DNA of 64,000 nt from Parvularcula sp. IMCC14364 (GCF_030758415.1 NZ_CP132334.1:2988001-3052000); one strand, 5' to 3'. Positions 26,107-34,534 are shown, numbered from the stretch's first letter. Made by a program: numbers and translations. The notes: generated from the letters alone by a model not told the origin.

Positions 26107-26736
26107 ATGAATGCCATTGCCTACGACACGATCACCCGTGACGAAAACCAGACTGAAGAATATGTAAGTTCTGCACCGACACGGGCAGAAGCAGAAGAGG
26201 CTGTGCGCACGCTCATCCGGTGGGCGGGCGATGATCCGCGCCGCGAAGGCCTGCTTGACACACCAAAACGTGTCACCAAAGCGTTTCAGGAATGGTTCTC
26301 AGGCTACGATGAAGATCCCGAAGCAATTCTTGCCCGTACCTTTGAAGAGGTTGAGGGATATGATGACATCGTCCTCATGAAAGACATCCGCCTGGAGAGC
26401 TATTGCGAACATCATATGGCGCCGATCATCGGCAAGGCGCATATTGCGTATATTCCAGACGGCAAGGTTGTCGGCATTTCAAAACTTGCCCGGCTCATTG
26501 ATGCCTATGCCAAACGCCTGCAAATCCAGGAAAAGCTCACGGCACAGATTGCCGACACGCTGGAAAGCGTCTTGGCACCACGCGGTGTCGCGGTGATGAT
26601 TGAGGCAGAACATCAGTGCATGTCCACGCGCGGCGTACACAAACACGGCGTTGACACAGTTACGACACGCTTCACCGGCGTTTTCCAGGAAGATGCAAAA
26701 ATGGAAGACCGCTTCCTGCGCCTGATCCGGTCCTGA
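26107..26736 (+). CDS. folE: GTP cyclohydrolase I
   Basis: Converts GTP to 7,8-dihydroneopterin triphosphate, the entry to folate and, in many bacteria, queuosine synthesis. The protein is 209 residues. Zinc ligands are Cys in Ser-Tyr-Cys-Glu-His-His-Met-Ala-Pro (about 100, with His at about 103) and Cys in His-Gln-Cys-Met-Ser-Thr-Arg-Gly (about 171). [10 protein letters not shown] is the conserved substrate-binding helix. This is the zinc-dependent type IA enzyme. AGGA lies eight bases before the ATG. Confidence 0.96.
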   Translation: MNAIAYDTITRDENQTEEYVSSAPTRAEAEEAVRTLIRWAGDDPRREGLLDTPKRVTKAFQEWFSGYDEDPEAILARTFEEVEGYDDIVLMKDIRLESYCEHHMAPIIGKAHIAYIPDGKVVGISKLARLIDAYAKRLQIQEKLTAQIADTLESVLAPRGVAVMIEAEHQCMSTRGVHKHGVDTVTTRFTGVFQEDAKMEDRFLRLIRS

Positions 26737-26758
26737 GGGCTACCCACACCCCCATGCT

Positions 26759-26790
26759 TACCGGGTGAACACGCCGCTGTTTACCCGGTA
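26759..26790 (+). terminator. Hairpin downstream of folE
   Basis: A 12-bp stem (TACCGGGTGAAC against GTTTACCCGGTA, one G-T) with an 8-base loop lies 22 bases after the folE stop. There is no T-run, so it may be a weak terminator or a transcript-stabilising hairpin. Confidence 0.4.
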
Positions 26791-26863
26791 TTAGCCATCT
26801 TTCTTCAGCTAATTTTTACGCGCTTTTTCTAGTCTGCACCAACCGGGGCATGAGGCAGAAATT

Positions 26864-27337
26864 ATGAGCGCGAACGATACTTCCACCCAAAACCATCCTC
26901 AGGTAAAACTGATGGCGGAGTTCTGGCGCTCTCCCTTTGCCGTTGCAGCCGCCGTGGTCCTGACAGCGCAGGTAATGATGATGCTTTATGGCGGCCTGAC
27001 CGGACGGGACATGAACTTTGTCATGACCATGCCCATGCTGCTGATCGCAGCGATCATGCTTGTGACAGGTGTATGGCCAAACTGGAACTATATCGAACTG
27101 GGTCCGGATGGGTTTGAACAACATGCGGGCCTCACCAGCACACGCACTGGGTGGAAAAAAGTGCAGAATATCCGCATTTTCAACAGCTGAGTTGAGATTC
27201 GCCATGTAGACGGGGATGAGCCCGGTCACAAAAAAGTCAGAACAATTCGTTTGCTGAACAGATATGGTATGGCGCCTCATGAGTTCGGCGATCTCATCGA
27301 ACAACACTGGCGCAGTGGACGCTACGCGGAAGTTTGA
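26864..27337 (+). pseudogene. Two-TM PH-like membrane protein interrupted by in-frame TGA
   Basis: The first 108 codons encode two transmembrane helices (about 25-75) and the start of a small beta-rich domain (Tyr-Ile-Glu-Leu-Gly-Pro-Asp-Gly-Phe-Glu-Gln). A TGA at 27188-27190 ends this, but the same frame continues without a break for 48 more codons (Val-Glu-Ile-Arg-His-Val-Asp-Gly ... Asn-Arg-Tyr-Gly-Met-Ala-Pro-His-Glu-Phe ... Arg-Tyr-Ala-Glu-Val) to a TGA at 27335, followed by a strong terminator. Both parts together make the usual shape of a bacterial PH-like membrane protein. GAGG lies nine bases before the ATG. A nonsense mutation is the simplest reading; readthrough is possible. Confidence 0.6.
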
Positions 27338-27371
27338 GTAGCATCTGCAGACAGCAGGCCTTATGAGATAA

Positions 27372-27396
27372 AGCGCCATTGGATGGCGCTTTTTTT
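27372..27396 (+). terminator. Strong rho-independent terminator
   Basis: A perfect 8-bp stem AGCGCCAT/ATGGCGCT with a 3-base loop runs into a T7 tract. It ends the transcript of the TGA-interrupted gene and stands only 11 bases before the proposed start of the MATE gene. Confidence 0.88.
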
Positions 27397-27407
27397 GGAT
27401 TTCCTGA

Positions 27408-28772
27408 TTGTCTGACCCCGTTACATATAAACGAGCCCTTCAGCTTGCCTTGCCAGCAAGCATCGCCTCGCTGATAACGCCTGTTCTCGGGCTGACAGAT
27501 GCTGCCGTGCTGGGCTATTCGCCAAGGCCGCTGGATGTCGGCGCTGTCGGTCTTGCCGCGGCAATTTTTTCGCTGCTGTTCTGGACATTTGGATTTCTGC
27601 GAATGTCCACAGCCGGACTGACAGCACAGGCCATCGGTGCCAGTGACGAAGCCCGCGCCCGGCGCACGCTCGCCCAGTCTGTTGGCCTTGGCGCCCTAAT
27701 TGGCCTTGCGATGCTGGTCCTGCAAAAGCCCATGGGCGATCTTTGTTTCTGGTTCATGACGCGCGGAGCAACCGTTGTGCCCGATGCCATTGAGGCTGCC
27801 AGAGACTATTATGCCATCCGCATCTGGGGCGCACCTTTCGTGTTGGCAACATCCGGGATGCTAGGCTGGCTGACAGCACGGGGGCGCACTGACCTGCTGA
27901 TGGTTATTGCCATTCTCACCACACTGCTCAATGCCGGGCTCGATGCGCTCCTGGTGCTACATTATGACCTGGGCGCAGCTGGCATCGCCGCGGGGACACT
28001 TGTTGCAGAAATTTTCAGTGCCCTGATTTCTGCAGCCGCCATCCTTCTCCTCCTGCATCGCTCTGGCGGAGTCCATGCCCATTGGCAGGGCATGGATTAT
28101 TTCTCCGCCCGCGCGCTCAAACGATTACTCTCAGTCAATCTGGACATTTTCATCCGCACTTTCATCCTGTCCGTTTCCTATGTCTATTTCATTCAGCGCA
28201 GCGGCGTCTTTGGTGATCTGACGCTCTCGGCCAATCAGGTATTGATGCAGTTTTTTCTGGTCACCGGGTTGGCGCTGGACGGCCCAGCCATTGCAGCGGA
28301 AACTCTGGTCGGTCAGGCTCTTGGTCGCAAATCTGCCACGCAGCGCCGCCAGGAATTCCGGGACGCTGTCATAAAAACATCCGTTATCGGTGCCGCCGGG
28401 GCCTGCCTGCTGTGTGGCGGATACTTTATTCTGGATGATCTGCTGCTGAATCTAGTCGCGCCTGCCGGGGCCATCAACAGCGTCGCAAGGGAATATTTCA
28501 TCTGGATTTCGCTCAGCCCGCTAGCCGTGGCGGCAGCCTTCCAGTTTGACGGGATTTACATTGGCGCAACGCGCTCGCGCGCCCTGCGCAATTCAATGAT
28601 CGTCTCTGCCCTGTTTTATGTGCTGCTGATCGGGCTGCTGATACCGGCCTGGGGCAATCACGGATTATGGATTGCCTTCCTGACCTATATGCTTGCCAGA
28701 GCGGCAACACTCGCCCTTGCGTGGCCCGGCTTTGCCCTTGTGCTGGAAAGGGGTCTGCCAGAAGCGACCTGA
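27408..28772 (+). CDS. MATE family efflux transporter
   Basis: A 454-residue inner-membrane antiporter of the MATE/DinF group with about twelve hydrophobic segments, which exports drugs or metabolites against Na+ or H+. The start Ala-Leu-Gln-Leu-Ala-Leu-Pro-Ala-Ser-Ile-Ala-Ser-Leu-Ile-Thr-Pro-Val-Leu-Gly-Leu is typical of the first helix, and the second half has Gln-Val-Leu-Met-Gln-Phe-Phe-Leu and Gly-Pro-Ala-Ile-Ala-Ala-Glu-Thr-Leu-Val-Gly-Gln. A stop codon lies directly upstream in frame, so the first possible start is TTG; only GGA about nine bases before it could serve as ribosome-binding site. The promoter would have to lie within or before the preceding terminator, which is odd. Confidence 0.85.
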   Translation: MSDPVTYKRALQLALPASIASLITPVLGLTDAAVLGYSPRPLDVGAVGLAAAIFSLLFWTFGFLRMSTAGLTAQAIGASDEARARRTLAQSVGLGALIGLAMLVLQKPMGDLCFWFMTRGATVVPDAIEAARDYYAIRIWGAPFVLATSGMLGWLTARGRTDLLMVIAILTTLLNAGLDALLVLHYDLGAAGIAAGTLVAEIFSALISAAAILLLLHRSGGVHAHWQGMDYFSARALKRLLSVNLDIFIRTFILSVSYVYFIQRSGVFGDLTLSANQVLMQFFLVTGLALDGPAIAAETLVGQALGRKSATQRRQEFRDAVIKTSVIGAAGACLLCGGYFILDDLLLNLVAPAGAINSVAREYFIWISLSPLAVAAAFQFDGIYIGATRSRALRNSMIVSALFYVLLIGLLIPAWGNHGLWIAFLTYMLARAATLALAWPGFALVLERGLPEAT

Positions 28773-28864
28773 GCCTTTGCCCCTAACTGCCGGCCGCAGC
28801 CGTCAGCTAAGCGGTGGCAAGCGGTCGGGCTTACAGCACAAACCTGCGAGTTCGTCCTGTCAGA

Positions 28865-28960
28865 TCAACCAAGCATGACGGCTGCATAAATCGGTGCGGC
28901 AGACAGGGCTGCAAAAATGCCAGTGACGGTCAGGAAGCTGGTTGCGAAAAATTTTGTCAT
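28865..28960 (-). CDS. Candidate 31-residue hydrophobic small protein
   Basis: A short frame with an excellent ribosome-binding site: AAAGGAG seven bases before the ATG. The product (Met-Thr-Lys-Phe-Phe-Ala-Thr ... Tyr-Ala-Ala-Val-Met-Leu-Gly) has one Lys and a hydrophobic stretch from residue 4 to the end, so it should insert in the membrane as a single helix. It is divergent from the LysR-type gene with palindromes between, the arrangement of a LysR regulator and its target. No family is known to me. Confidence 0.5.
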   Translation of the reverse strand: MTKFFATSFLTVTGIFAALSAAPIYAAVMLG

Positions 28961-29012
28961 GTCAGATCTCCTTTGGGTCTCAATCTCTGATGATCTGAAG
29001 ATAGAGCATCCT

Positions 29013-29063
29013 ATTTCATCATTGAAATGGATAGATAATATATGTAATATTCATTTCATGAAT
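29013..29063. promoter_or_regulatory. Two palindromes between small ORF and LysR gene
   Basis: ATTTCA-TCAT-TGAAAT at 29013-29028 and ATTCAT-TTC-ATGAAT at 29049-29063. Both are short A/T-rich inverted repeats of the size LysR-type regulators bind (T-N11-A). The second overlaps the proposed LysR start codon, as expected for autorepression. Confidence 0.5.
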
Positions 29064-29990
29064 TTAGCAGGCATGGATCTCAATCTGCTTCTGGTCTTTG
29101 ACGCGGTGATGCGCGAGCGTAATGTCACGCGCGCTGCCGATACAATCGGCCTCTCGCAGCCTGCTGTCTCCAATGCACTCAGCCGGTTGCGGCATCATCT
29201 GAAAGACGAACTTTTCCTGCGCTCTCCGGAAGGTATGAAAGCGACCCCGCGTGCGCTGGAACTGGCAGAGCCTGTCCGCACAGCGCTGCATAACCTGGAA
29301 GAAGTGCTCGACCCACCACAATTCGACCCCGCAACATCAGACCGGTCTTTCAAGCTGGCCGCTGTGGATTATGCCACATCAGTAATCCTGCCCCGGATCG
29401 TTGATCAGCTGACCGAGCGCGCGCCGGGTATTAACCTCCGTATGCTGCCACCTGATGAGGCGCTGGAAGCACTCGACAGTCACAATGCGGACTTTGCCCT
29501 GATCCCCATGCCCAACCCCCCGGAACGGTTCGAGTTTGAAACGCTTGGTGGGGAAACTTTCGTGCTGTTGATGCGGGCAGGGCATCCGCTGGCCAGCGGC
29601 AAGCTGACGTTGGAGCGGTTTGTTTCCTATCCACACCTGCTTGTGTCAGTGCGGGGTGAGGCGACCGGATTTGTGGATGATGCACTGAAAGAACATGGCC
29701 TGACCCGGCGTGTCGCCATGACGGTGCCGCAGTTTTCCATGACACCGCAAATTCTTGCCGCAACGGATATGGTACTGACGGTTCCCAAGGGACTGGCCGA
29801 CACCTACGGGCCCGCCTATAATCTCGTTCAGCGTCCGGCCCTTGTAACAGGGCCAGCGCAATTCGGCACGCTACAGTTGATCTGGCACCGACGGCTTGCG
29901 AGCCATCCTGCCTATCACTGGTTCAGGCAGACCTTCCTGGAGTTAGTCCGGACGACCCGTAACGCCCAGTCATCCAAACAGAAGCCCTGA
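29058..29990 (+). CDS. LysR-family transcriptional regulator
   Basis: A 310-residue DNA-binding regulator. The N-terminal winged helix is clear: Asp-Leu-Asn-Leu-Leu-Leu-Val-Phe-Asp-Ala-Val, Asn-Val-Thr-Arg-Ala-Ala-Asp, Leu-Ser-Gln-Pro-Ala-Val-Ser-Asn-Ala-Leu-Ser-Arg-Leu-Arg. The C-terminal two-lobed effector domain of about 200 residues follows. The helix-turn-helix wording and Phe-Leu-Arg-Ser-Pro-Glu-Gly-Met are close to the NodD/SyrM-like branch. Translation probably starts at the ATG within the second palindrome or five codons later; an upstream GTG-type extension would not match the family. The effector is unknown. Confidence 0.88.
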   Translation: MNLAGMDLNLLLVFDAVMRERNVTRAADTIGLSQPAVSNALSRLRHHLKDELFLRSPEGMKATPRALELAEPVRTALHNLEEVLDPPQFDPATSDRSFKLAAVDYATSVILPRIVDQLTERAPGINLRMLPPDEALEALDSHNADFALIPMPNPPERFEFETLGGETFVLLMRAGHPLASGKLTLERFVSYPHLLVSVRGEATGFVDDALKEHGLTRRVAMTVPQFSMTPQILAATDMVLTVPKGLADTYGPAYNLVQRPALVTGPAQFGTLQLIWHRRLASHPAYHWFRQTFLELVRTTRNAQSSKQKP

Positions 29991-30185
29991 AACAATCAGG
30001 GCAAGACCACCGATAACCGGCAGAGCCGCGTAAATTACCAGATGGCCGATCAGCCCCGGCACCTCGCCATAAGCCTGTTTCATCTTCTCCAGCTGGTCGA
30101 AAAAGGAAGGCTGCGCAAAAGTCATCCACAAATTGAAAAGCCCCAGCAGGATGATACCGCCGCCAATGAACAGGTTCCAGCTCAC
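29970..30185 (-). CDS. Small two-TM membrane protein
   Basis: A 71-residue inner-membrane protein with two hydrophobic helices (about 5-24 and 45-70) flanking a short polar loop containing Gln-Pro-Ser-Phe-Phe-Asp-Gln-Leu-Glu-Lys. It starts with GTG, which overlaps the TGA stop of the DUF1330 gene (GTGA), and AGGTAG lies upstream. It is translationally coupled with that gene. Its 3' end overlaps the LysR gene end on the other strand by 21 bases. Family not recognised. Confidence 0.6.
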   Translation of the reverse strand: MSWNLFIGGGIILLGLFNLWMTFAQPSFFDQLEKMKQAYGEVPGLIGHLVIYAALPVIGGLALIVSGLLFG

Positions 30186-30604
30186 GCCGCACTACCTAAA
30201 GAAAAACCCTTCGCGCATTCGATCAGCAACTGCCCCTCTAGGCCTGCTTCCCGGTGCGGATGAATTTCCTGATAGGCCGGGTCTGCCATCATGCCCATCA
30301 TGGCTGCCGTGTCAGGATATTGCACGATAGCTGCTGCGTCCCACATGTCAGCTACTTCACCAATCAGCATACCCCGCACCTCGCCGCCAAAAACGAAACT
30401 GCCGCCAAGTGCCGGTATTATTTTCTGCATCCCCGCACTGTAAAGAGCATAAGCTTCCTTGCCGGAAAGACTGGTTTCCCGACCATCTTCATATTTCGCC
30501 CTGTCCCGGAATTTCAGCAGATTCAGCATGAAAATCGGCGCGCCGGTTGTGCGGCTCTGAAAGCCCTTGATCTGGTCACCTGTTGGTTGCATTGCATTTT
30601 TCAT
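30182..30604 (-). CDS. DUF1330-type dimeric alpha/beta-barrel protein
   Basis: A 140-residue cytosolic protein. Ala-Pro-Ile-Phe-Met-Leu-Asn-Leu-Leu-Lys-Phe-Arg at residues 22-33, then Tyr-Ala-Leu-Tyr-Ser-Ala-Gly and Ile-Val-Gln-Tyr-Pro-Asp-Thr-Ala-Ala-Met-Met, is the ferredoxin-like pattern of DUF1330 and related small-barrel proteins. The frame stays open a further 148 codons upstream, but that part is antisense to the acetyltransferase gene and has no family likeness, so I start at the ATG just before the conserved part. No clear ribosome-binding site was seen. Role unknown. Confidence 0.7.
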   Translation of the reverse strand: MKNAMQPTGDQIKGFQSRTTGAPIFMLNLLKFRDRAKYEDGRETSLSGKEAYALYSAGMQKIIPALGGSFVFGGEVRGMLIGEVADMWDAAAIVQYPDTAAMMGMMADPAYQEIHPHREAGLEGQLLIECAKGFSLGSAA

Positions 30605-30715
30605 GATTGGGGCAAGCCCTCCCTTGGTTTGACGCATATTGCCTGTAGCCACAGACAGCCTAAAACATTGCCCGGCAAGAGCAACCGTTTCACCTGCTGT
30701 CAGGACATTAACACC

Positions 30716-31246
30716 ATGGCCACTACTCTCACACCTGTTGTTGAAACCGATCGCCTGCGCCTGCGAGGCCATCAGGCAACCGATCTCGATGTTTCGATGG
30801 CCATGTGGAATGAACCGGAAGTCTATCGCTTCATTGCCGGTCAGCCCGGCACCAAGGCAGAATGCTGGGCGCGGCTGATGCGCTTTGCCGGGCACTGGGC
30901 ACTGATGGGCTGGGGCTACTGGCTGGTCGAAGAAAAGGAAACGGGCAGCTTTGTCGGCGAAGTCGGTTTCAGTGAATTCTACCGCGATCACGAGCCGAGT
31001 GTCACCGGCTCGATGGAAGCCGGGTGGGTGCTCACACCAGATCACCACGGCAAAGGATTTGCGACGGAGGCCGTTTCTGCAGCCATTGGCTGGTCACGCG
31101 ATCATTTCCCGGCTTTGCCGATCACCTGCCTGATCCATCCGGATAACGCAGCTTCTATCCGCATTGGCGAGAAATGCAGTTTCATCAAACGCTGTATCGG
31201 CAATTTCAAGGGCGAGCCTTCGCTGGTGATGGACTGGCAGGGATGA
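30716..31246 (+). CDS. GNAT-family N-acetyltransferase
   Basis: A 176-residue acetyl-CoA-dependent acetyltransferase of the RimJ/RimL-like type. Signs are the N-terminal Glu-Thr-Asp-Arg-Leu-Arg-Leu-Arg, Gly-Glu-Val-Gly-Phe-Ser-Glu-Phe strand, the acetyl-CoA loop Thr-Pro-Asp-His-His-Gly-Lys-Gly-Phe-Ala-Thr-Glu-Ala, and Asn-Ala-Ala-Ser-Ile-Arg-Ile-Gly-Glu-Lys-Cys. AGGA lies nine bases before the ATG. Substrate unknown. It is divergent from the DUF1330 gene. Confidence 0.85.
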   Translation: MATTLTPVVETDRLRLRGHQATDLDVSMAMWNEPEVYRFIAGQPGTKAECWARLMRFAGHWALMGWGYWLVEEKETGSFVGEVGFSEFYRDHEPSVTGSMEAGWVLTPDHHGKGFATEAVSAAIGWSRDHFPALPITCLIHPDNAASIRIGEKCSFIKRCIGNFKGEPSLVMDWQG

Positions 31247-31338
31247 CTCCAAAAAAATAACTCAACAAAGCCACCTCGATGCCCTAACCTGATCATCAGC
31301 GTCTTGGGCGCGCAGGGGTAACAGTTGGGGTAATTCGC

Positions 31339-31827
31339 ATGACCAGATTTTTCGCATTCCTGCTTGGCGTCGCAGGCGCTGTTGGTGCCTCACAGGCACC
31401 GGGCTTCACGCTACAATATATGCAGAACCTGAACGGACGCATTGATGAGTTAAAACCGCTTGTGGAAAAATTTGACGCAGATGTCGCGCGCTTCGGCTAT
31501 ACCCGCGATCAAGCCATGGCCGAATGCGCCACATCAACCGGCCTGCTGAATGCTCTTTGTGACAGCTATCGCAGCGCTGTGATGCGGTATGAAGATCTAT
31601 CGGTTCATTATGCCGAACTGCGCAGCGAAAAAGATTACATGCAGCCCGTAAAACTCGCACGAACCTTCAAACAAGATATTGTGGAGAGCGTCAGGGAAGA
31701 ATTCAAACCCGCCGTCCCAAGTACCATGACCGGCGCTGCCTATGCTGGCGGTGGCTTTGTAACCGTCTGGTTGCTGGCCTCGCTGCTGTTTGCCATTATC
31801 ACCCTGCCATTCCGACGCCGGGACTGA
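31339..31827 (+). CDS. DUF2937 membrane protein
   Basis: A 162-residue inner-membrane protein with a hydrophobic N-terminus (1-20) and a C-terminal helix (about 133-155). Between them is a coiled, acidic domain that begins with Ser-Gln-Ala-Pro-Gly-Phe-Thr-Leu-Gln-Tyr-Met-Gln-Asn-Leu-Asn-Gly-Arg-Ile-Asp-Glu-Leu, the family's conserved opening. GGGG lies eight bases before the ATG. No function is established for this family. It is a single gene; the 184 bases after it hold nothing I can identify. Confidence 0.78.
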   Translation: MTRFFAFLLGVAGAVGASQAPGFTLQYMQNLNGRIDELKPLVEKFDADVARFGYTRDQAMAECATSTGLLNALCDSYRSAVMRYEDLSVHYAELRSEKDYMQPVKLARTFKQDIVESVREEFKPAVPSTMTGAAYAGGGFVTVWLLASLLFAIITLPFRRRD

Positions 31828-32011
31828 CCTGTGTAAGGATGGAAGCACACTGATCTGTTCTATTCCAGGCAGACTTGCGCAGGTCATAGTCCTGTGGCAG
31901 AATACATGCATTATGATCCAGTAATATAAACTACCGCCTCCCCTAAAGCGCCGCGCTACACTTCAGGCAAGCTGCGCATGGCACCTCATATTATACGGAT
32001 CAATTTCACCT

Positions 32012-32881
32012 ATGACCTCCACATCATCCAGTTCAACCAATACACTTACGCATGGCAACATCCTCAGACGCTACAGGCTAACGATCGCCGTCACGCTTAC
32101 ACTGCTCGTCTTTGAGAACATCCTCGAAGTACTCATCCCCTATCTGATGGGCCGCGCTATTGACGGCCTGATCACCGGCGACACTTCCCCTTTATGGGGG
32201 TTCGCCGGCGTTATTTTCCTGCTGCTCGCCACGGGCATAGGCCGCAGGATTTACGATACCAGAGCCTACGGGCGCATTTACCGCGAAAAGGCGAGCGAGA
32301 CTGCAAGCAGGGAAATTGCAAAGGATGCGCCAACATCGCGCCTCACCGCACGCATCAATTTCGTGCATGAGTTCACCCAGTTTTTCGAACTCATGTTGCC
32401 AATGGGCCTGACGGCCAGCATCACGCTTTTCGGTGCGATCATCATGCTCGCGATTATTTCGCCATTACTCAGCATCTTGACGATCATGACGGCATTGACT
32501 GTCGCGACCGTATTCTTCTTATGTCGCGGGCGCATTGACCGTCTGAACAAGGGCGTCAATGACGAGATGGAGCGCCAGGTTGATGTGCTGGAAACACGTC
32601 AGCCAGATCGGATCCGCCGTCACCTGTCTGCACTGGAGCGCTGGAGGATACGTCTCTCCGATCTTGAAGCGGCCACCTATGGCGCATCCTATTTTTTCGC
32701 TCTGGCGCTCTTGTGTGGGGCTATCTATATTCTGATTGCGGTTGAACAAAAGACTGTGGGCGAAGCTTTTGCGGCGTTGACTTATGTGCTTCAATTTACC
32801 GACGCTGTGGTGATGCTCCCATATACGTATCAGGAATTTATCCGCACCAGTGAGATCAGCGGAAGATTGGACAGGGATTGA
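32012..32881 (+). CDS. ABC transporter membrane domain without ATPase
   Basis: A 289-residue protein with six hydrophobic segments arranged as in the membrane half of ABC exporters (Tyr-Leu-Met-Gly-Arg-Ala-Ile-Asp-Gly-Leu in the first pair, then helices around 55-70, 135-155, 165-180, 235-255 and 265-280). It ends directly after the last helix. There is no Walker A, ABC signature or Walker B, and none in the following gene. It belongs to a group annotated as six-TM ABC domain proteins. Its stop overlaps the lysoplasmalogenase start by one base. What energises it, if anything, is unknown. Confidence 0.75.
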   Translation: MTSTSSSSTNTLTHGNILRRYRLTIAVTLTLLVFENILEVLIPYLMGRAIDGLITGDTSPLWGFAGVIFLLLATGIGRRIYDTRAYGRIYREKASETASREIAKDAPTSRLTARINFVHEFTQFFELMLPMGLTASITLFGAIIMLAIISPLLSILTIMTALTVATVFFLCRGRIDRLNKGVNDEMERQVDVLETRQPDRIRRHLSALERWRIRLSDLEAATYGASYFFALALLCGAIYILIAVEQKTVGEAFAALTYVLQFTDAVVMLPYTYQEFIRTSEISGRLDRD

Positions 32882-33522
32882 TGAAAAATACGGCTGACAT
32901 TCTTCTCTATTGCGGCGTTGCAGTCGCCGCAACCTATCTTGTAACCGAGTTTATCGCCGTGCCGTTCCCGGCCGTAGCGATCTGGAAAGCGGCGGGCATT
33001 ATCCTCTTTGGTTTGTATGCACTGTGGAATGGCGCGCGCATTGCTGCGACAGGACTGTTGTTTTCTGCCGCTGGTGATATCGCCCTGGCCCTGCCGGAGC
33101 CGAACTTTATTGCTGGCATGGCTTTTTTCGGCACCGCCCATATTCTGTACACTCTCGCCTTCTGGCACCTCATCCGGCAGCAGGGGCGCGACCCTCAGGG
33201 CCTGCCTGTATTGCCAGGCCTGCTTGCCTATTCTGTATTAGCGCTGGTTTGGTTCTTGCCTGGCATGGGCGACTTGCTCATTCCGGGCCTGGCCTATCAG
33301 GCGATCATTACCCTGATGGTTGTCACAAGTTTTTTCTCCAATGCGCCGTTGAGCGCCAAAATTGGCGCCGTGCTGTTCATGCTGTCTGATACGCTCATCG
33401 CCTTCGGCCTGTATCGCGACATGACCGCTCCACCTGGTAGCATATGGCTCACCTATGCAGCCGCACAGTTCCTTCTAGCCCTTGGTCTGGTACAGGCCAG
33501 AAACCAGCCTGTCGCACCGTAA
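32881..33522 (+). CDS. Lysoplasmalogenase (YhhN/TMEM86 family)
   Basis: A 213-residue, eight-helix inner-membrane protein. Ser-Ala-Ala-Gly-Asp-Ile-Ala-Leu-Ala-Leu and Phe-Met-Leu-Ser-Asp-Thr-Leu-Ile-Ala-Phe carry the two conserved Asp residues of the YhhN family, whose members cleave the vinyl-ether bond of lysoplasmalogens. Whether this bacterium has plasmalogens is not known, so the substrate may differ. It starts on the last base of the previous stop (TGATG), so it is co-translated with the ABC membrane protein; a TTG one codon earlier is a weaker alternative start. Confidence 0.85.
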   Translation: MKNTADILLYCGVAVAATYLVTEFIAVPFPAVAIWKAAGIILFGLYALWNGARIAATGLLFSAAGDIALALPEPNFIAGMAFFGTAHILYTLAFWHLIRQQGRDPQGLPVLPGLLAYSVLALVWFLPGMGDLLIPGLAYQAIITLMVVTSFFSNAPLSAKIGAVLFMLSDTLIAFGLYRDMTAPPGSIWLTYAAAQFLLALGLVQARNQPVAP

Positions 33523-33600
33523 CAGGCTACAGCCTTGTCAGCCGGTCTGGTTTTGCCAGTTCGAATATGCGACCACAGGTAAAACAAATGAGGAAGCAAC

Positions 33601-34371
33601 ATGACAGATACAGACGCCACAGAAATGATCGCCAGCAGCGTGGAAGGCGGCATCCGCAGCGTCACGCTGAATCGGCCAGACGCACTCAATGCTTTCCGCC
33701 CGGAGATGCTTCACGCCCTGCGCGATGTCTTCCGCGCGGCACAAACTGACGGCGAAACAAAGGTCATTGTGTTGGAAGGTGCAGGCCGCGCATTCTCCGC
33801 AGGGGTAGATCTGAAAGTTCTGCAAGGCGTCACCCCCGTTGCAGGCAAGATCAGCGGCATCTTCGATGAGCCAGCCTACGAGGCAGCAACCGCCATCCGC
33901 CAATGCAACCTGCCAGTCATCGCCAAGGTGCATGGTGCCTGCTTCACAGGGGCGCTAGAAATCGCCCTGCATTGCGACATTATCTACACCACCGCAGACA
34001 CGAAATTTGGCGACACCCACGCGAAATTCGGTATCCGCCCAACCTGGGGCATGACGCAAACGCTGCCCCGCGCTGTTGGCATCCGCCGCGCCCGTGAACT
34101 TTCCTTCACAGCACGAACCTTTTCTGGCGCGGATGCCGCCAATTGGGGCCTCGCCAATGAAGCCTGCGACAACAAAGAGGCGCTCGACGCCCTTGTCGCA
34201 AAGCGCGCAAGCGAAATCGCCGCAAATTCCAGCGCTGTCATCGCTGCCTACAAGGACTTGCATCAGGTCGCACTGCAAAACAGACCGATGGAAGAGGCCA
34301 TCGCCGAAGAACAGGCCCGCGAATATCCAGACATCACGGACACCGAAGAACGCCTCGCCGGGTTTCGGTAA
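33601..34371 (+). CDS. Enoyl-CoA hydratase/isomerase family protein
   Basis: A 256-residue crotonase-fold enzyme. The oxyanion-hole segments are Ala-Gly-Arg-Ala-Phe-Ser-Ala-Gly-Val-Asp-Leu-Lys (about 61-72) and His-Gly-Ala-Cys-Phe-Thr-Gly-Ala-Leu-Glu-Ile-Ala-Leu (about 111-123). The usual first catalytic Glu of true hydratases is Ala-Leu-Glu here, and the second lies near Phe-Gly-Asp-Thr-His-Ala-Lys-Phe-Gly-Ile, where Asp-Thr-His replaces the common Pro-Glu; this favours an isomerase, hydrolase or other crotonase reaction over classic beta-oxidation hydration. AGGA lies seven bases before the ATG. It is a single gene. Confidence 0.85.
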   Translation: MTDTDATEMIASSVEGGIRSVTLNRPDALNAFRPEMLHALRDVFRAAQTDGETKVIVLEGAGRAFSAGVDLKVLQGVTPVAGKISGIFDEPAYEAATAIRQCNLPVIAKVHGACFTGALEIALHCDIIYTTADTKFGDTHAKFGIRPTWGMTQTLPRAVGIRRARELSFTARTFSGADAANWGLANEACDNKEALDALVAKRASEIAANSSAVIAAYKDLHQVALQNRPMEEAIAEEQAREYPDITDTEERLAGFR

Positions 34372-34534
34372 CAGGCAAGTCCAAACGGCCTGCACCTTTG
34401 TAGAGCATCCGGGATGACTCTGCTTTGGTGGGAAGAAAGGTTTGTCTAATAGCCTCGGAAAAACTTATATGCCCCCTCCGACATGCCCTTATTATGCGCA
34501 TCAGGCCCATTTATAAGAGGAGGAGGATTCCGAC

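Noticed and set aside
29984-30002. GCCCTGA-AACAA-TCAGGGC hairpin at the LysR gene end as a terminator
   Set aside because: Short stem without T-run, inside coding sequence of the opposite gene.
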